In this document: positions 29,042 through 38,551 of the stretch, in pieces
How the letters are laid out: the number at the start of each line of letters is the position of its first letter
Position numbering within the stretch: the stretch's first letter is position 1
Assembly: GCA_964586315.1 (NCBI GenBank)
Contig: CAZPHE010000001.1
Span: 1-64,000, forward strand
Length of the DNA stretch: 64,000 nt
Direction: 5' to 3'
Source: CAZEER01 sp964586315
Lineage (GTDB): Bacteria > Fidelibacterota > Marinisomatia > Marinisomatales > UBA1611
Made by a program: the position numbers and the translations under genes
The notes under the pieces: model-generated
Told to the model about the DNA's origin: nothing
The model's database searches: none
Seen by the model: the letters and a program-made list of their open reading frames with translations, nothing else

Positions 29042-29655
29042 TGGATTTTATTAACCCTTTAAAAGTTAAATACCCAATTGTAATTCGCATCACAGCATTA
29101 CTAGGTATATTTCTAATTATATTAAATTTTTTGATTTTCCCTCGTTTCGTAAATACTGTTGATTTTGATGATGTTGATCAAATAATTATTGAAAACATAG
29201 ATATTCCACAGACACAGCAAATTGATAATACACCACCTCCAGCAAGGCCTTCAATCCCTGTGCCCTCTGATGATGAAGATATAGCAGACGATTTAACGCT
29301 TGATGAATTAGATTTTGATGACTTTTCTAATTTAGATGCACCACCGCCGCCCCCTTCAGGACCAAAAGTTGTTTTTATTCCTTATGATGATCCACCTATT
29401 GCAATGACTCCAATACGTCCGAGATACCCTGAGATTGCACAAGAAGCAGGAATTGAAGGTGTTGTTGTAGTTCAAGCATTTATTGATCAAAAGGGACGCG
29501 TTAAAGAAACATTAATATTAAAAGGTGTTCCAAATACAGGATTGGATGAAGCCGCAATGGAGGCAATCCGAAGTACAAGATTTAAACCAGCAAAACAACG
29601 AGAGCGAGCTGTTGGGGTTTGGATTTCTATTCCAGTTAATTTTAAACTAAAATAG
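29041..29655 (+). CDS. tonB: TonB energy-transducing protein
   Basis: A 204-residue protein with an N-terminal transmembrane anchor (about 14-37), a periplasmic linker rich in Pro, Asp and Glu (RPSIPVPSDDEDIADD, PPPPPSGPK) and a C-terminal TonB domain starting at IRPRYPEIAQEAGIEGVV, with STRFKPAKQRERAVGVWISIPVNFKL at the end. It transmits the energy of the ExbBD stator to outer-membrane transporters. The acidic rather than Lys-Pro-rich linker is unlike enterobacterial TonB but common outside that group. Confidence 0.92.
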   Translation: MDFINPLKVKYPIVIRITALLGIFLIILNFLIFPRFVNTVDFDDVDQIIIENIDIPQTQQIDNTPPPARPSIPVPSDDEDIADDLTLDELDFDDFSNLDAPPPPPSGPKVVFIPYDDPPIAMTPIRPRYPEIAQEAGIEGVVVVQAFIDQKGRVKETLILKGVPNTGLDEAAMEAIRSTRFKPAKQRERAVGVWISIPVNFKLK

Positions 29656-29677
29656 ATAGGATTATTATATAAAAATA

Positions 29678-30430
29678 TTAACCTTTAATATTGCTCAGAT
29701 TGTATTCTACATTCATTTTTCTTATATACTCAACTGATATTTCCTTAGGACACTCCGCTTCACATGCACCTGTATTAGTACAATGCCCAAAACCTTCATT
29801 GTCCATTTGAAAAACCATTTTATTTACACGTTCTTTCCCTTCTGTTTGTCCTTGTGGCAACAAAGATAACTGAGAAATTTTTGCGGCAACAAATAAGCTA
29901 GCAGAGGCATTTTTACATGAAGCAACACATGCTCCACAACCAATACAGGCTGCAGCATCGAATGCTTCTTCAGCAATATTTTTGGATATAGGAATAGAGT
30001 TACCATCAGGCGCACTACCAGTGTTAACAGATATATATCCACCAGATTGAATCACCCTATCAAAGGATGACCGGTCTACCACTAAATCCTTAATAACTGG
30101 AAATGACTTAGCTCTCCATGGTTCAATAGTTATAGTATCACCATCATTAAAATGTCTCATATGTAATTGACAGGTAGTTGTTCCTTTTAATGGCCCATGC
30201 GGACGACCATTTATAACCATGGAACACATCCCACATATTCCCTCTCTACAATCATGATCAAAAGCCACAGGTTCTTTATCTTCGTTTATTAATTGTTCAT
30301 TTAACACATCCATCATTTCTAAAAAAGACATATGACTATTAAGACTGGTTACATCATATATTTCAAAATGCCCACTATCTGAACTAGATTTTTGACGCCA
30401 TATTTTAAGTGTAAGATTTAAATCGGACAT
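29678..30430 (-). CDS. sdhB: Succinate dehydrogenase/fumarate reductase iron-sulfur subunit (SdhB)
   Basis: Electron-transfer subunit of complex II, about 250 residues. The [2Fe-2S] ligands are in CREGICGMC followed by TTTC; the cluster motifs CIGCGACVASC and CTNTGACEAECP supply the [4Fe-4S] and [3Fe-4S] centres. I chose ATG at 30430, one base after the sdhA stop and with AAGGAG about ten bases upstream, over a start 39 bases earlier that would overlap sdhA. Confidence 0.95.
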   Translation of the reverse strand: MSDLNLTLKIWRQKSSSDSGHFEIYDVTSLNSHMSFLEMMDVLNEQLINEDKEPVAFDHDCREGICGMCSMVINGRPHGPLKGTTTCQLHMRHFNDGDTITIEPWRAKSFPVIKDLVVDRSSFDRVIQSGGYISVNTGSAPDGNSIPISKNIAEEAFDAAACIGCGACVASCKNASASLFVAAKISQLSLLPQGQTEGKERVNKMVFQMDNEGFGHCTNTGACEAECPKEISVEYIRKMNVEYNLSNIKG

Positions 30431-30431
30431 A

Positions 30432-32348
30432 CTACTTATAACTCCTTTGGATAGGAGATACTGTATCAAAGTTTAATTCTTCTTTGTGCAATATAGGTGG
30501 TTCATCTAAACCTTGGAACTCCCATGTAGAAGCAAAAGAAAAATTTTCATCATCTCTTAATGCTTCTCCTTCCTCTGTCTGATGTTCTTCTCTGAAATGT
30601 CCACCACAAGACTCATTTCGTTCCAAAGCGTCTCTCATCATTAATTCTCCAAGCTCAAAAAAATCAGCAACTCTCCTTGCTTTATCTAATTCAGGGTTAT
30701 ACATCTTATCATTACCTGGAACTTTAACATCATTCCAAAATTCTTTTCTCAGATTTTTTATGTTTTTAATTGCGATAATTAGGTTTTTCTCATTTCTTGA
30801 CATACCGCAGTAATTCCAAACTATTTTACCAAGATCCCTATGGAAACTTTCTACAGAACGATTACCATTGTTTTGTATAAGTTTTTTATTTGTATCTCTA
30901 GCATTATTTTCCGCTTCCTCAAAAGACTTATGACTAATATCAATTGGATCAGTTCTTATGTCTTCCGATAAATATTTTCCTATTGTATAAGGTAAAACAA
31001 AATATCCATCTGCTAAACCCTGCATTAAAGCCGAAGCTCCTAATCTATTTGCACCATGGTCAGAAAAGTTACATTCTCCTATTGCATATAGCCCTGGTAT
31101 GGTAGTCATGAGATCATAGTCTACCCATAATCCACCCATAGTGTAATGTACAGCAGGAAATATTCTCATAGGGGTTGAATAAGGATTATCTCCTGTAATT
31201 TTATCATACATAGCGAACAAGTTACCATATCTTGCTGAAACAATATCTTTACCTAATCTATTTATTGCATCTTCAAAATCTAGGTAAACAGCTAAGCCAG
31301 TTTTTCCTACACCATAGCCCTCATCGCATCTTTCTTTTGCGGCTCTAGAAGCAACATCTCTAGGAACTAAATTCCCAAATGCAGGATATTTTCTCTCTAG
31401 ATAATAATCTCTTTCTTCTTCCGGGATTTGATTTGGGGGACGGTTATCACCCTTTTTCTTAGGAACCCAAATTCGTCCATCATTCCGCAATGATTCAGAC
31501 ATCAAAGTTAATTTGGATTGATATTCTCCTGAAACAGGTATACAAGTTGGATGAATTTGCGTAAAACAAGGATTAGAAAAGGCGGCTCCTTTTTTATAAG
31601 CTTTCCAAGCTGCCGTAACATTACTTCCCATTGCGTTTGTCGATAAATAATAAACATTGCCATACCCTCCTGTTGCAAGTATAACAGCATGACCAAAATG
31701 CCTAGTAAATTGGCCTGTCAAAAGATTTCTTACTATTACTCCTCGTGCTTTACCGTCAATTTTAACAATATCAATCATCTCATGGCGATTAAACATCTGA
31801 ACATTGCCTTTGTGAATTTGCCTGCTCAAGGCACTATATGCCCCTAGTAAGAGCTGTTGACCTGTTTGTCCTCTAGCATAAAAAGTCCTAGATACTTGCA
31901 CACCACCAAAAGACCTGTTATCTAATGTCCCCCCATATTCTCTAGCAAAAGGAACGCCTTGAGCAACGCATTGATCAATAATACTAGAACTTACTTCTGC
32001 AAGTCTGTAAACATTTGCTTCTCTTGATCTATAGTCTCCACCCTTTATAGTATCATAAAACAAGCGATAAACAGAATCCCCATCGTTTTGGTAATTTTTT
32101 GCTGCATTGATACCGCCTTGCGCAGCTATTGAGTGTGCTCTTCTAGGGCTATCCTGAAAACAAAAGGATTTTACCCGGTAACCCATTTCTGCTAAAGAAG
32201 CTGCAGCAGAAGCACCTGCCAAACCAGTTCCCACTACTATAATTTCCAACCTTCTCTTATTCGCTGGACTAACTAGTGGAACTTTTGATTTATAGTTTGT
32301 CCATTTAGTTTCAAGTGGTCCTTCTGGAATCTTACTGTCAAGTATCAT
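30432..32348 (-). CDS. sdhA: Succinate dehydrogenase/fumarate reductase flavoprotein subunit (SdhA)
   Basis: Catalytic flavoprotein of complex II, 638 residues, the long form seen with single-subunit b558 anchors. The N-terminal dinucleotide motif is VVGTGLAGASAAASLAEMG. The FAD-attachment region RRAHSIAAQGGINA contains the histidine for covalent flavin, and substrate-site blocks include FTQIHPTCIP, a HYTMGGLWVD block and HGANRLGASALMQGLADG. It oxidises succinate or reduces fumarate; direction cannot be told from sequence. The ATG overlaps the sdhC stop (ATGA). Confidence 0.96.
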   Translation of the reverse strand: MILDSKIPEGPLETKWTNYKSKVPLVSPANKRRLEIIVVGTGLAGASAAASLAEMGYRVKSFCFQDSPRRAHSIAAQGGINAAKNYQNDGDSVYRLFYDTIKGGDYRSREANVYRLAEVSSSIIDQCVAQGVPFAREYGGTLDNRSFGGVQVSRTFYARGQTGQQLLLGAYSALSRQIHKGNVQMFNRHEMIDIVKIDGKARGVIVRNLLTGQFTRHFGHAVILATGGYGNVYYLSTNAMGSNVTAAWKAYKKGAAFSNPCFTQIHPTCIPVSGEYQSKLTLMSESLRNDGRIWVPKKKGDNRPPNQIPEEERDYYLERKYPAFGNLVPRDVASRAAKERCDEGYGVGKTGLAVYLDFEDAINRLGKDIVSARYGNLFAMYDKITGDNPYSTPMRIFPAVHYTMGGLWVDYDLMTTIPGLYAIGECNFSDHGANRLGASALMQGLADGYFVLPYTIGKYLSEDIRTDPIDISHKSFEEAENNARDTNKKLIQNNGNRSVESFHRDLGKIVWNYCGMSRNEKNLIIAIKNIKNLRKEFWNDVKVPGNDKMYNPELDKARRVADFFELGELMMRDALERNESCGGHFREEHQTEEGEALRDDENFSFASTWEFQGLDEPPILHKEELNFDTVSPIQRSYK

Positions 32349-33028
32349 AAGTTCTTAATAAATAAATAAATTGGAATTGAAGCGAAAACTGCAGGAATAA
32401 TAACTGCAATAAAATTGGCAGAATATCTAAATATTTTTTTATAATTTGGTAATTTCAGACCAATTGTTTGTACAGCTGATTCCACACCATGTTGAAGATG
32501 GAATCCTAAAGCAACCATGCTGAAAACGTAAAAAGCTGTATACAATGGATTTTGAAAAGCGTTAACTGTTATCAAATATAAATCTTTTATTTTTGCACCA
32601 TCATCTAAGTATTGATATGGAATATTACCAAAATGCATCTCATACCAGAAACTTTTCATGTGTATAATGATAAAAAACAAAATTATTATTCCAAGCAATG
32701 ACATGTTTTTTGACGCCCATCCACTATTTGAATCACCGCTCGAAACATCATATGGTATTGGGCGGGCTTTCCTAGATTGGATTCCTAAGTATAAAGTTAA
32801 TAGGGCATGTAATAGAATTGATAGATATGTAAGAATTGACATTGTTTTAATAAATGGATTAGTAGTCATGAATAACGCATATTCATTAAACTGAGTCTGT
32901 CCTTTTATGCCTGGAATAAATAGTTGCAAATTTCCAACTAGATGACCTAATAAAAAAGCGACTAAAAACAAACCAGACATTGCTGTCAAGACTTTTCTAA
33001 AAATTGTTGACCTAAAATAGCTTTTCAT
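32345..33028 (-). CDS. sdhC: Succinate dehydrogenase cytochrome b558 subunit (SdhC)
   Basis: A 227-residue inner-membrane anchor with five membrane helices and several histidines in helices (FLLGHLVGNLQLF, SILLHALLTLYLG, FFIIIHMKSFWYEM, LGFHLQHGVESAVQ) suited to bind two haems and quinone. This single fused anchor is typical of the Bacteroidetes/Chlorobi-type enzyme. It is the first gene of sdhCAB, with about 70 bases separating it from the next upstream gene. Confidence 0.93.
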   Translation of the reverse strand: MKSYFRSTIFRKVLTAMSGLFLVAFLLGHLVGNLQLFIPGIKGQTQFNEYALFMTTNPFIKTMSILTYLSILLHALLTLYLGIQSRKARPIPYDVSSGDSNSGWASKNMSLLGIIILFFIIIHMKSFWYEMHFGNIPYQYLDDGAKIKDLYLITVNAFQNPLYTAFYVFSMVALGFHLQHGVESAVQTIGLKLPNYKKIFRYSANFIAVIIPAVFASIPIYLFIKNL

Positions 33029-33099
33029 TCGGAATATTGTAAATAACTATAAAGTAAAATTAAGGGTATATTGCTATACGCACATAGAATTGATCCAAT

Positions 33100-33549
33100 T
33101 TATTCACCCAATTTATTCGAAAAATAAAAACTACAAACAAATAATATAGTTAATATATATATTATGGGCAAAAATGGAGATGAGGGTAAAAAGGTGAACA
33201 CTAAATAATAAACACCAATTAACATAATAAACAAAACTACTTGAATAGTGTTTCGAGCCAATTGTGTACCTAATCGTGTTACATAAGTATAAGCAATGAT
33301 CAATAGTCCGACAGAAATTAACCACAATCCAAAAAATTTGTATATAACTCTTAGATAAGATGGCAAGTGTGTATTAATCTTTGCTGAAAATAAATTCTTA
33401 AATGCTGTTTTTAATAATTTCTCATTCGGAAGCTGGTCTAATAACCAAGGCTCTGGATGTAAATACCAAAATAAACCCATAACCAGAGCTATCAACCCTA
33501 TTAATACAATTGGAATCCAAATTAAATTATGAATTAAGCGTTTATCCAT
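33100..33549 (-). CDS. Small four-helix membrane protein, unknown function
   Basis: Not recognised. The 149-residue protein has four hydrophobic helices (about 9-30, 70-92, 98-118 and 123-143) and a short hydrophilic loop after the first. Its start overlaps the end of the glutamate-cysteine ligase gene by eight bases, so the two are likely translated together. No motif indicates function. Confidence 0.7.
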   Translation of the reverse strand: MDKRLIHNLIWIPIVLIGLIALVMGLFWYLHPEPWLLDQLPNEKLLKTAFKNLFSAKINTHLPSYLRVIYKFFGLWLISVGLLIIAYTYVTRLGTQLARNTIQVVLFIMLIGVYYLVFTFLPSSPFLPIIYILTILFVCSFYFSNKLGE

Positions 33550-34765
33550 ATTCTTGAACTTGAAGACTAAAAGGACCTTTTTGTATTACAATATCAATAA
33601 ACCGATCTAATAATTTTTCTTCATTTAAATTACGTCTTCTTAATCCATTTAATGCTAAATCGCTAAAGTGCTGAATCCAGTAACCATATGATTTGTTATC
33701 CGGACCTGTCTGCGAAATATTCAATGTTAGAGCAGAATGATTTAATAATTGTCTGTCATTATTATTCCATTTGCTAACAACTTGTAAAATTTTATCTCTG
33801 ATTGATTTTTCAATTAATAGGCCCGTCCAAAATGCAGCAGGTGCTATTTCATATCCCTCCGGTGTGCGATCTGCACCTCTAATTTCTACTAGGTTTTTAA
33901 TACGTACATTAGTAAAAATTTGATGTAATGCAGCATCAATGTCTTGTTTTGTTATACTCCCCGCTTGATGAAGATCTTGCAATCTTTTCCCAATAGTCTG
34001 TTTACAATCTGATATTGACCTCGATCGATTCAATTGGAATATAGAAGGTACTGTAAGAATATAATTAATATATTGATTAATTAGATCTTTTGATGAAAAT
34101 ATCCCATGATCAAATAAGTTTTTACACCGCATGTTATCCGTATTTTCCCAAATTATATTTCTTATATTTTTATTTCCTGTTAATTCTTTATTTTTAAAAG
34201 GACTGTTTGCAAATAAATACGAAGCAATGGGATTGAGGCAATCTGCAACAAAAACCATTTCTTCCATTTCTTCAGCATTTATTACATCAAAATTAACTTG
34301 AATACTCGATGTACAACGCATCATCCATTTACCCATGGTTCCATTCTCCTCCATGCTTTTATTCATCAATTGATATTTTAGCAAATCAATAAGATCAACT
34401 TCATCAGGACCATACAAGGGGTCGACCCCATATGTAATCATTTTGAGATTGTTTTTACTAGTAATATCTTTAAGTATATTATGATGTCCGTGAATTGCAT
34501 CTTGCAAATTATTTAAATCTTTATAAGGTTTGCTTGACCATTCTAATTGTCCGCCGGGTTCTAATGTGTATTTTCCATTATCGCCTATTAGGTTATTCAT
34601 TATGTTTTGCAAGTCTATGGCTGCAAAATGCTTACCGGGATTTACAGGCATGCGCTTATTTTCTTTGGTATAAAGAATACATTCTATTTCAATCCCAATA
34701 GTTCGACTTTCATGCTTTACAAGCTTTGATAAGATTCTTTCCCGAATTTGTTTATGGATATTCAT
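33542..34765 (-). CDS. Glutamate-cysteine ligase, GCS2/plant type (GshA/EgtA-like)
   Basis: A 407-residue carboxylate-amine ligase. Family blocks are GIEIECILY near the N-terminus, LEPGGQLEWSSKP, a MRCTSSIQVNFDV block matching the metal-binding glutamine/asparagine segment, and the later VEIRGADRTPEG substrate motif. The family joins glutamate and cysteine as the first step of glutathione, or of ergothioneine in some bacteria; no second-step gene is nearby to decide. I set the start at the ATG at 34765, preceded by AGGA, because the longer frame has no family sequence and overlaps the PEGA gene. Confidence 0.85.
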   Translation of the reverse strand: MNIHKQIRERILSKLVKHESRTIGIEIECILYTKENKRMPVNPGKHFAAIDLQNIMNNLIGDNGKYTLEPGGQLEWSSKPYKDLNNLQDAIHGHHNILKDITSKNNLKMITYGVDPLYGPDEVDLIDLLKYQLMNKSMEENGTMGKWMMRCTSSIQVNFDVINAEEMEEMVFVADCLNPIASYLFANSPFKNKELTGNKNIRNIIWENTDNMRCKNLFDHGIFSSKDLINQYINYILTVPSIFQLNRSRSISDCKQTIGKRLQDLHQAGSITKQDIDAALHQIFTNVRIKNLVEIRGADRTPEGYEIAPAAFWTGLLIEKSIRDKILQVVSKWNNNDRQLLNHSALTLNISQTGPDNKSYGYWIQHFSDLALNGLRRRNLNEEKLLDRFIDIVIQKGPFSLQVQEYG

Positions 34766-34808
34766 TTCAAAAGAGATCCTAATAAAAAATTTTATTATAT
34801 AATAATTT

Positions 34809-37184
34809 TTACATTGCCCAGGCAATTAATCCAATTAACAGTGAAAACATTGGAAAACTTAGGTTCATTCCCCCGCTAATTTCTCTCCATTTTTTGGGGG
34901 TGTCTCCCATATGATTAAATTTAAGCGATACAGTTTCTAATTTACCAGCTTCCGCATAAACAGTAGTAGATCCATATAGTTCATTATTGTTGATAATAGA
35001 ATCATAACCAACAAACTGTAATCCTTTTTTCGATGCTAAGTGAGTATATACAGGTGAAAAACCACTGACCTGGTGCCACCCAGGTTCTACCTGTATGGGT
35101 CGTTTCAATGGTGTCTCTCCCACATATTTCCCATCTATATATATAGGGATACCATCTATATTTGATTCTACTCTTATTCCCCCTTCATGATAATAACGAA
35201 AACCAGGGTCTGAATATCGTGGAGGAAAAGATTTTGGTCGGGCATTTGACAGTTCTTTTTTCCAAGTATAGTCCAAATTGTCTCGAGAAGAATAATCAAG
35301 ACTTTCTTTTTCACGTTGCAAAAATAAAGGAATTTTATATTCCTCATTAAAATCCCATTTCAATGATTTCTTTATTGAGTCACTTTGTAAAGGGAAAAAA
35401 CTAAGCCAAGTATTATTTTCTTTTTTATTTGGTTCAAACTTTTTTTCAATCTCACGTTTTGATCTGTCAAATCGATTTTTACTTTTATATTGAGTTTTAA
35501 ATCTATTTTCTAAAACAGAAGGGGATGTGAATTCAGGGTTTTGTGGTAAAGAGTGGTCCCAAGAGGAATCTGAAGATGGGTTAAAACCTAAATTGTTATT
35601 TTCAGAGGGTATATATTGTTGCTGTAGATGACGAGGATCATACTCATCCGAAATTACACTTTCATCAGTGAACCATGCCTTTACTATATTAGTATCAGGT
35701 AACTGGGTTAATGATGTCGTTCGATAAGAGGGTCGTAAAGTATCACCAAGAATATTTTGAGCATTTGATGGAATATGTTGTTTCTGTAGATAAGGAGGAT
35801 CGTACTCATCCGAAATTACACTTTCATCAGTGAACCATGCCTTTACTATATTAGTATCAGGTAACTGGGTTAATGATGTCGTTCGATAAGAGGGTCGTAA
35901 AGTATCACCAAGAATATTTTGAGCATCTGATGGAACATATTGTTTTTGCAATTGTTTATAAATATCTGTTTCAAGTGGGGGTAAGTCTGTTAATTGCAAT
36001 TCCTGAACTTTAGTTGAATCAGATAATTGCGTTTGTGATATATTATTAAATTCTTTGTCGGTTAATTTGACATCTATATTTTGTAATTTTGTTGGAACAT
36101 GCGTTTTTTGAAGTTTTGTAATATCCGCTGGTAGGTTAGATATCATAGAGTCTTTTACCAATTTATTAAAATTTTCATTACTCAATATTTCTATGTTGTT
36201 TTTTTTGATTCCATCTTGCTTATTATTTTGATCAAGACGGGTATTAGAAAAAATTCCAAAAAGTTTTTTCCAGACCTTTTCTTTTTTCTTTTTATTATTG
36301 ATTGTGTTTTGTGTAATGAACTCTGTGCTATTGATTAATGATTTTTCATCAACAAATTCTATTGAGTCATTTTTTATAATTTGTTTTGGATATAAAGCTT
36401 GTTCTCTTGGCAAATTGTTGGCAATCAACGAATCTTCAATTAATTCTGTTAGTATTTCTCCAGAGTTTTTATCAATATATAATTCTTCAAAGTTTTTTTC
36501 TGTTATTGTGCTACTGTAAACTTTAGGTGTATTGTAATTTCCTTCTTTTTTATTTTTTTTAGTATTTCTTTCATTGATCATAAGAATCGATTTGGACTTT
36601 GCTTCTTTTTCACCAGGATGGTTTGTTGTATACAATTTCCCATGGTATTCAAAAATTGCATTCGGACCTAGTTCTTTACGTGCTTGATCAAATGCATTTC
36701 TAAAGTTTGTATTAAACTTTGGGAAACCTGAGGACTTTGCAACGTTGAAAACAGACTTCCCTTCTTTTTCTATGTGTTGTTTAAGGCTGACTACTTCAGA
36801 TTGTTTCATTTCAGTATGTATGAACACAATAGTACTAGGAGACGTTTTAGAGTTTATTATATCATACCCCAAGACAGGTTTGTTAATTAATATTGCAAGT
36901 TGAGTTGATTCATCAAAGTCATCTATGACTATTTTTCTTACAGCTCCATTAAAATTCTGTTGAGGTATTTTATTTTTTGGAGCACGAACACCTAACAAAG
37001 TTAAATAAACCCAACCACGATCAGATTTCCACCCTATGATATCATCATCATCAATTGGTTCTACATAATCTAAATTAATCATTATACCATTTTGCTTAAT
37101 GCTATAACTGACATCTTCAAGGGTTGTACCCATTAGTAATGAGGCGCAATACACCAATAAATATATTTTGAATCTGTGATTCAA
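34809..37184 (-). CDS. Exported PEGA-domain protein with internal tandem repeats
   Basis: A 791-residue protein. The start is TTG at 37184: GGAG lies six bases upstream and the next in-frame ATG would remove most of the signal peptide (residues 1-20). Residues 20-190 form a beta-rich region, possibly AMIN-like. The middle (about 190-600) is low-complexity, rich in Asn, Ser, Gln and Lys, with two nearly identical 54-residue repeats. Near residues 665-740 is a PEGA domain (VESNIDGIPIYIDGKYVGETP), typical of cell-surface contacts, and the last 20 residues are a hydrophobic anchor. The mature body should lie outside the cytoplasm. Confidence 0.75.
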   Translation of the reverse strand: MNHRFKIYLLVYCASLLMGTTLEDVSYSIKQNGIMINLDYVEPIDDDDIIGWKSDRGWVYLTLLGVRAPKNKIPQQNFNGAVRKIVIDDFDESTQLAILINKPVLGYDIINSKTSPSTIVFIHTEMKQSEVVSLKQHIEKEGKSVFNVAKSSGFPKFNTNFRNAFDQARKELGPNAIFEYHGKLYTTNHPGEKEAKSKSILMINERNTKKNKKEGNYNTPKVYSSTITEKNFEELYIDKNSGEILTELIEDSLIANNLPREQALYPKQIIKNDSIEFVDEKSLINSTEFITQNTINNKKKKEKVWKKLFGIFSNTRLDQNNKQDGIKKNNIEILSNENFNKLVKDSMISNLPADITKLQKTHVPTKLQNIDVKLTDKEFNNISQTQLSDSTKVQELQLTDLPPLETDIYKQLQKQYVPSDAQNILGDTLRPSYRTTSLTQLPDTNIVKAWFTDESVISDEYDPPYLQKQHIPSNAQNILGDTLRPSYRTTSLTQLPDTNIVKAWFTDESVISDEYDPRHLQQQYIPSENNNLGFNPSSDSSWDHSLPQNPEFTSPSVLENRFKTQYKSKNRFDRSKREIEKKFEPNKKENNTWLSFFPLQSDSIKKSLKWDFNEEYKIPLFLQREKESLDYSSRDNLDYTWKKELSNARPKSFPPRYSDPGFRYYHEGGIRVESNIDGIPIYIDGKYVGETPLKRPIQVEPGWHQVSGFSPVYTHLASKKGLQFVGYDSIINNNELYGSTTVYAEAGKLETVSLKFNHMGDTPKKWREISGGMNLSFPMFSLLIGLIAWAM
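35616..35939. repeat. 162-bp in-frame tandem duplication inside the PEGA gene
   Basis: The stretch 35641-35766 is repeated without visible change at 35803-35928, a period of 162 bases (54 codons). Similarity, with point differences, extends to 35616 and 35939. In protein terms PPYLQKQHIPSNAQNILGDT and its continuation occur twice, and a third, degraded copy starts with QQYIPSENN. The near identity at DNA level suggests recent duplication or continuing conversion. Confidence 0.9.
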
Positions 37185-37402
37185 GTAGAACTCCGCAAAT
37201 GTAAGCCAAAATTGACTTCATGAATTTTAATCATCAGAGTAGAATTAAAGCAAGAGATAACTAAAAAGGTTTAAGCTCTATTATATAGTAGGTTATTAAG
37301 TTTTTATGGTGAGTTTGAAAGGGGCGTTTATCATATTTCTCATTACATTACATTAAAACCGTGTTGTTTTTAACGCTATTAATTAATTATTCAATTGATC
37401 AC

Positions 37403-37430
37403 TTGATATCAATTGTTTAGTAAATAAAAT
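37403..37430 (+). promoter_or_regulatory. Candidate promoter giving a very short leader
   Basis: TTGATA at 37403-37408 and TAAAAT at 37425-37430 are 16 bases apart. The -10 box ends only six bases before the ATG at 37437, so a transcript from here would be nearly leaderless. An inverted repeat ATTGAT...ATCAAT overlaps the -35 box. This is the only site I can support in the 250-base divergent region 37185-37436. Confidence 0.3.
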
Positions 37431-37436
37431 TTGATC

Positions 37437-38507
37437 ATGCGGAACAGCTTAGTATGTTTTATTTCGATTGGATGTTTAATGTTTTCAAACGTAACTGGCT
37501 CAAAAACCATCACTGTGAAAATTTTCCATGTGCTTGAAAGCTTTGGAACTAAAACAGAAGAATTAAAAAACTCTATAGTAATGAATTACGACAGTAATGG
37601 TGTTCTTATTGATAGCACTATTTACAGTCACACAGTGCCTTTAAGTAAAAAATATGTATATGTTGAAGGTGATAATGAAGGTCTTAAGCTAAAGCATAGT
37701 TATGATAAAGAAACAATTCTATCTTATCATTTTGAATATGATAATTTAGGAAGAAGAACTGGCACCACTCTTCATGGTACAAAAGATAGTTTATATTGGA
37801 AAGAATTTCAAAAATATGATGATAACGGAAACCTTTTTAAACGGATTCGATACAATCCAAAAAAAGCTATTAATCCAGAAATGTTTGGAAACCAAACAGA
37901 CCCTGGAGAAATAATTTGGGCAGAAGCATATGAATATAATAATACCGAATCTTCATTTGAACACAAAGAACTATATGACAATTATTGTTTAGTTATTTCA
38001 ACATATAATTTGGACAGTAATAAAACACCAATAAAAACGGCAGAGTACTTTGACCCTTCGGTAATATTCCAAACCATATTTTTTCACAATGAAAAAGGTA
38101 AACGCACACATGAAGTTTCTTCTGGTCGCTTAGGTCAATCTATAGGTTCTAAAACATATGAATACGATAGTCTAGGTAGAAAAATTAAAACTCTTTCTTA
38201 TAATGAAAATGGTATAATAGAAGAAATTTTTACTACTGTTTTTGATGATGATAGTTTTATCTCTTATGATTATTATTCGGACTCTCTTGTTACACTTTCA
38301 TCAGTAAGAGAAACACTTCTAGATAATAATGGTAGACCTTATGTTGAAGCAATATTGGATGGAGAAGAACGATTATTAGCTAAAAACGTATATTATTATG
38401 ATAATAAGGGTCGAATAATAGAAATAAAAAAATTTGATATGATAAGAAGAGGTCGCTTGGAAGATAAGGAAATTCCAATTAAGGTTCATACCTATGAATA
38501 TGAGTAA
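37437..38507 (+). CDS. Secreted YD/RHS-like repeat protein
   Basis: A 356-residue exported protein with a signal peptide (about 1-22). The body contains degenerate YD-type repeats such as FEYDNLGRRTG, QKYDDNGNLFK, KTYEYDSLGRKIKTLSYN and VYYYDNKGRIIEIKK, the pattern that in RHS proteins forms a wound beta-sheet shell. No toxin-like C-terminal domain is present and the protein is short, so it is probably a surface or periplasmic structural protein. I chose ATG at 37437 over a TTG six bases earlier. It opens a run of three plus-strand repeat proteins. Confidence 0.7.
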   Translation: MRNSLVCFISIGCLMFSNVTGSKTITVKIFHVLESFGTKTEELKNSIVMNYDSNGVLIDSTIYSHTVPLSKKYVYVEGDNEGLKLKHSYDKETILSYHFEYDNLGRRTGTTLHGTKDSLYWKEFQKYDDNGNLFKRIRYNPKKAINPEMFGNQTDPGEIIWAEAYEYNNTESSFEHKELYDNYCLVISTYNLDSNKTPIKTAEYFDPSVIFQTIFFHNEKGKRTHEVSSGRLGQSIGSKTYEYDSLGRKIKTLSYNENGIIEEIFTTVFDDDSFISYDYYSDSLVTLSSVRETLLDNNGRPYVEAILDGEERLLAKNVYYYDNKGRIIEIKKFDMIRRGRLEDKEIPIKVHTYEYE

Positions 38508-38551
38508 ATTATATAGTGAATTCTCAGTGACAATAGATTCAGGAGGCAATT

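Noticed and set aside
27600..29655. exbB-exbD-exbD-tonB as part of the same motor system
   Set aside because: These have the short ExbB/ExbD layout and a TonB partner, are 19 kb away and on the other strand; they form an ordinary TonB energiser.
29674..29692. AATATTAA/TTAATATT hairpin as a terminator between tonB and sdhB
   Set aside because: The stem is only A-T pairs and overlaps the sdhB stop codon; too weak to call.
35616..35939. CRISPR-like or short direct repeat array
   Set aside because: Only two full copies, 162-base period, in frame within a gene and no spacers; it is a coding duplication.
37437..38507. RHS/YD polymorphic toxin
   Set aside because: Too short, repeats are weak, and there is no variable C-terminal toxin domain or downstream immunity gene.
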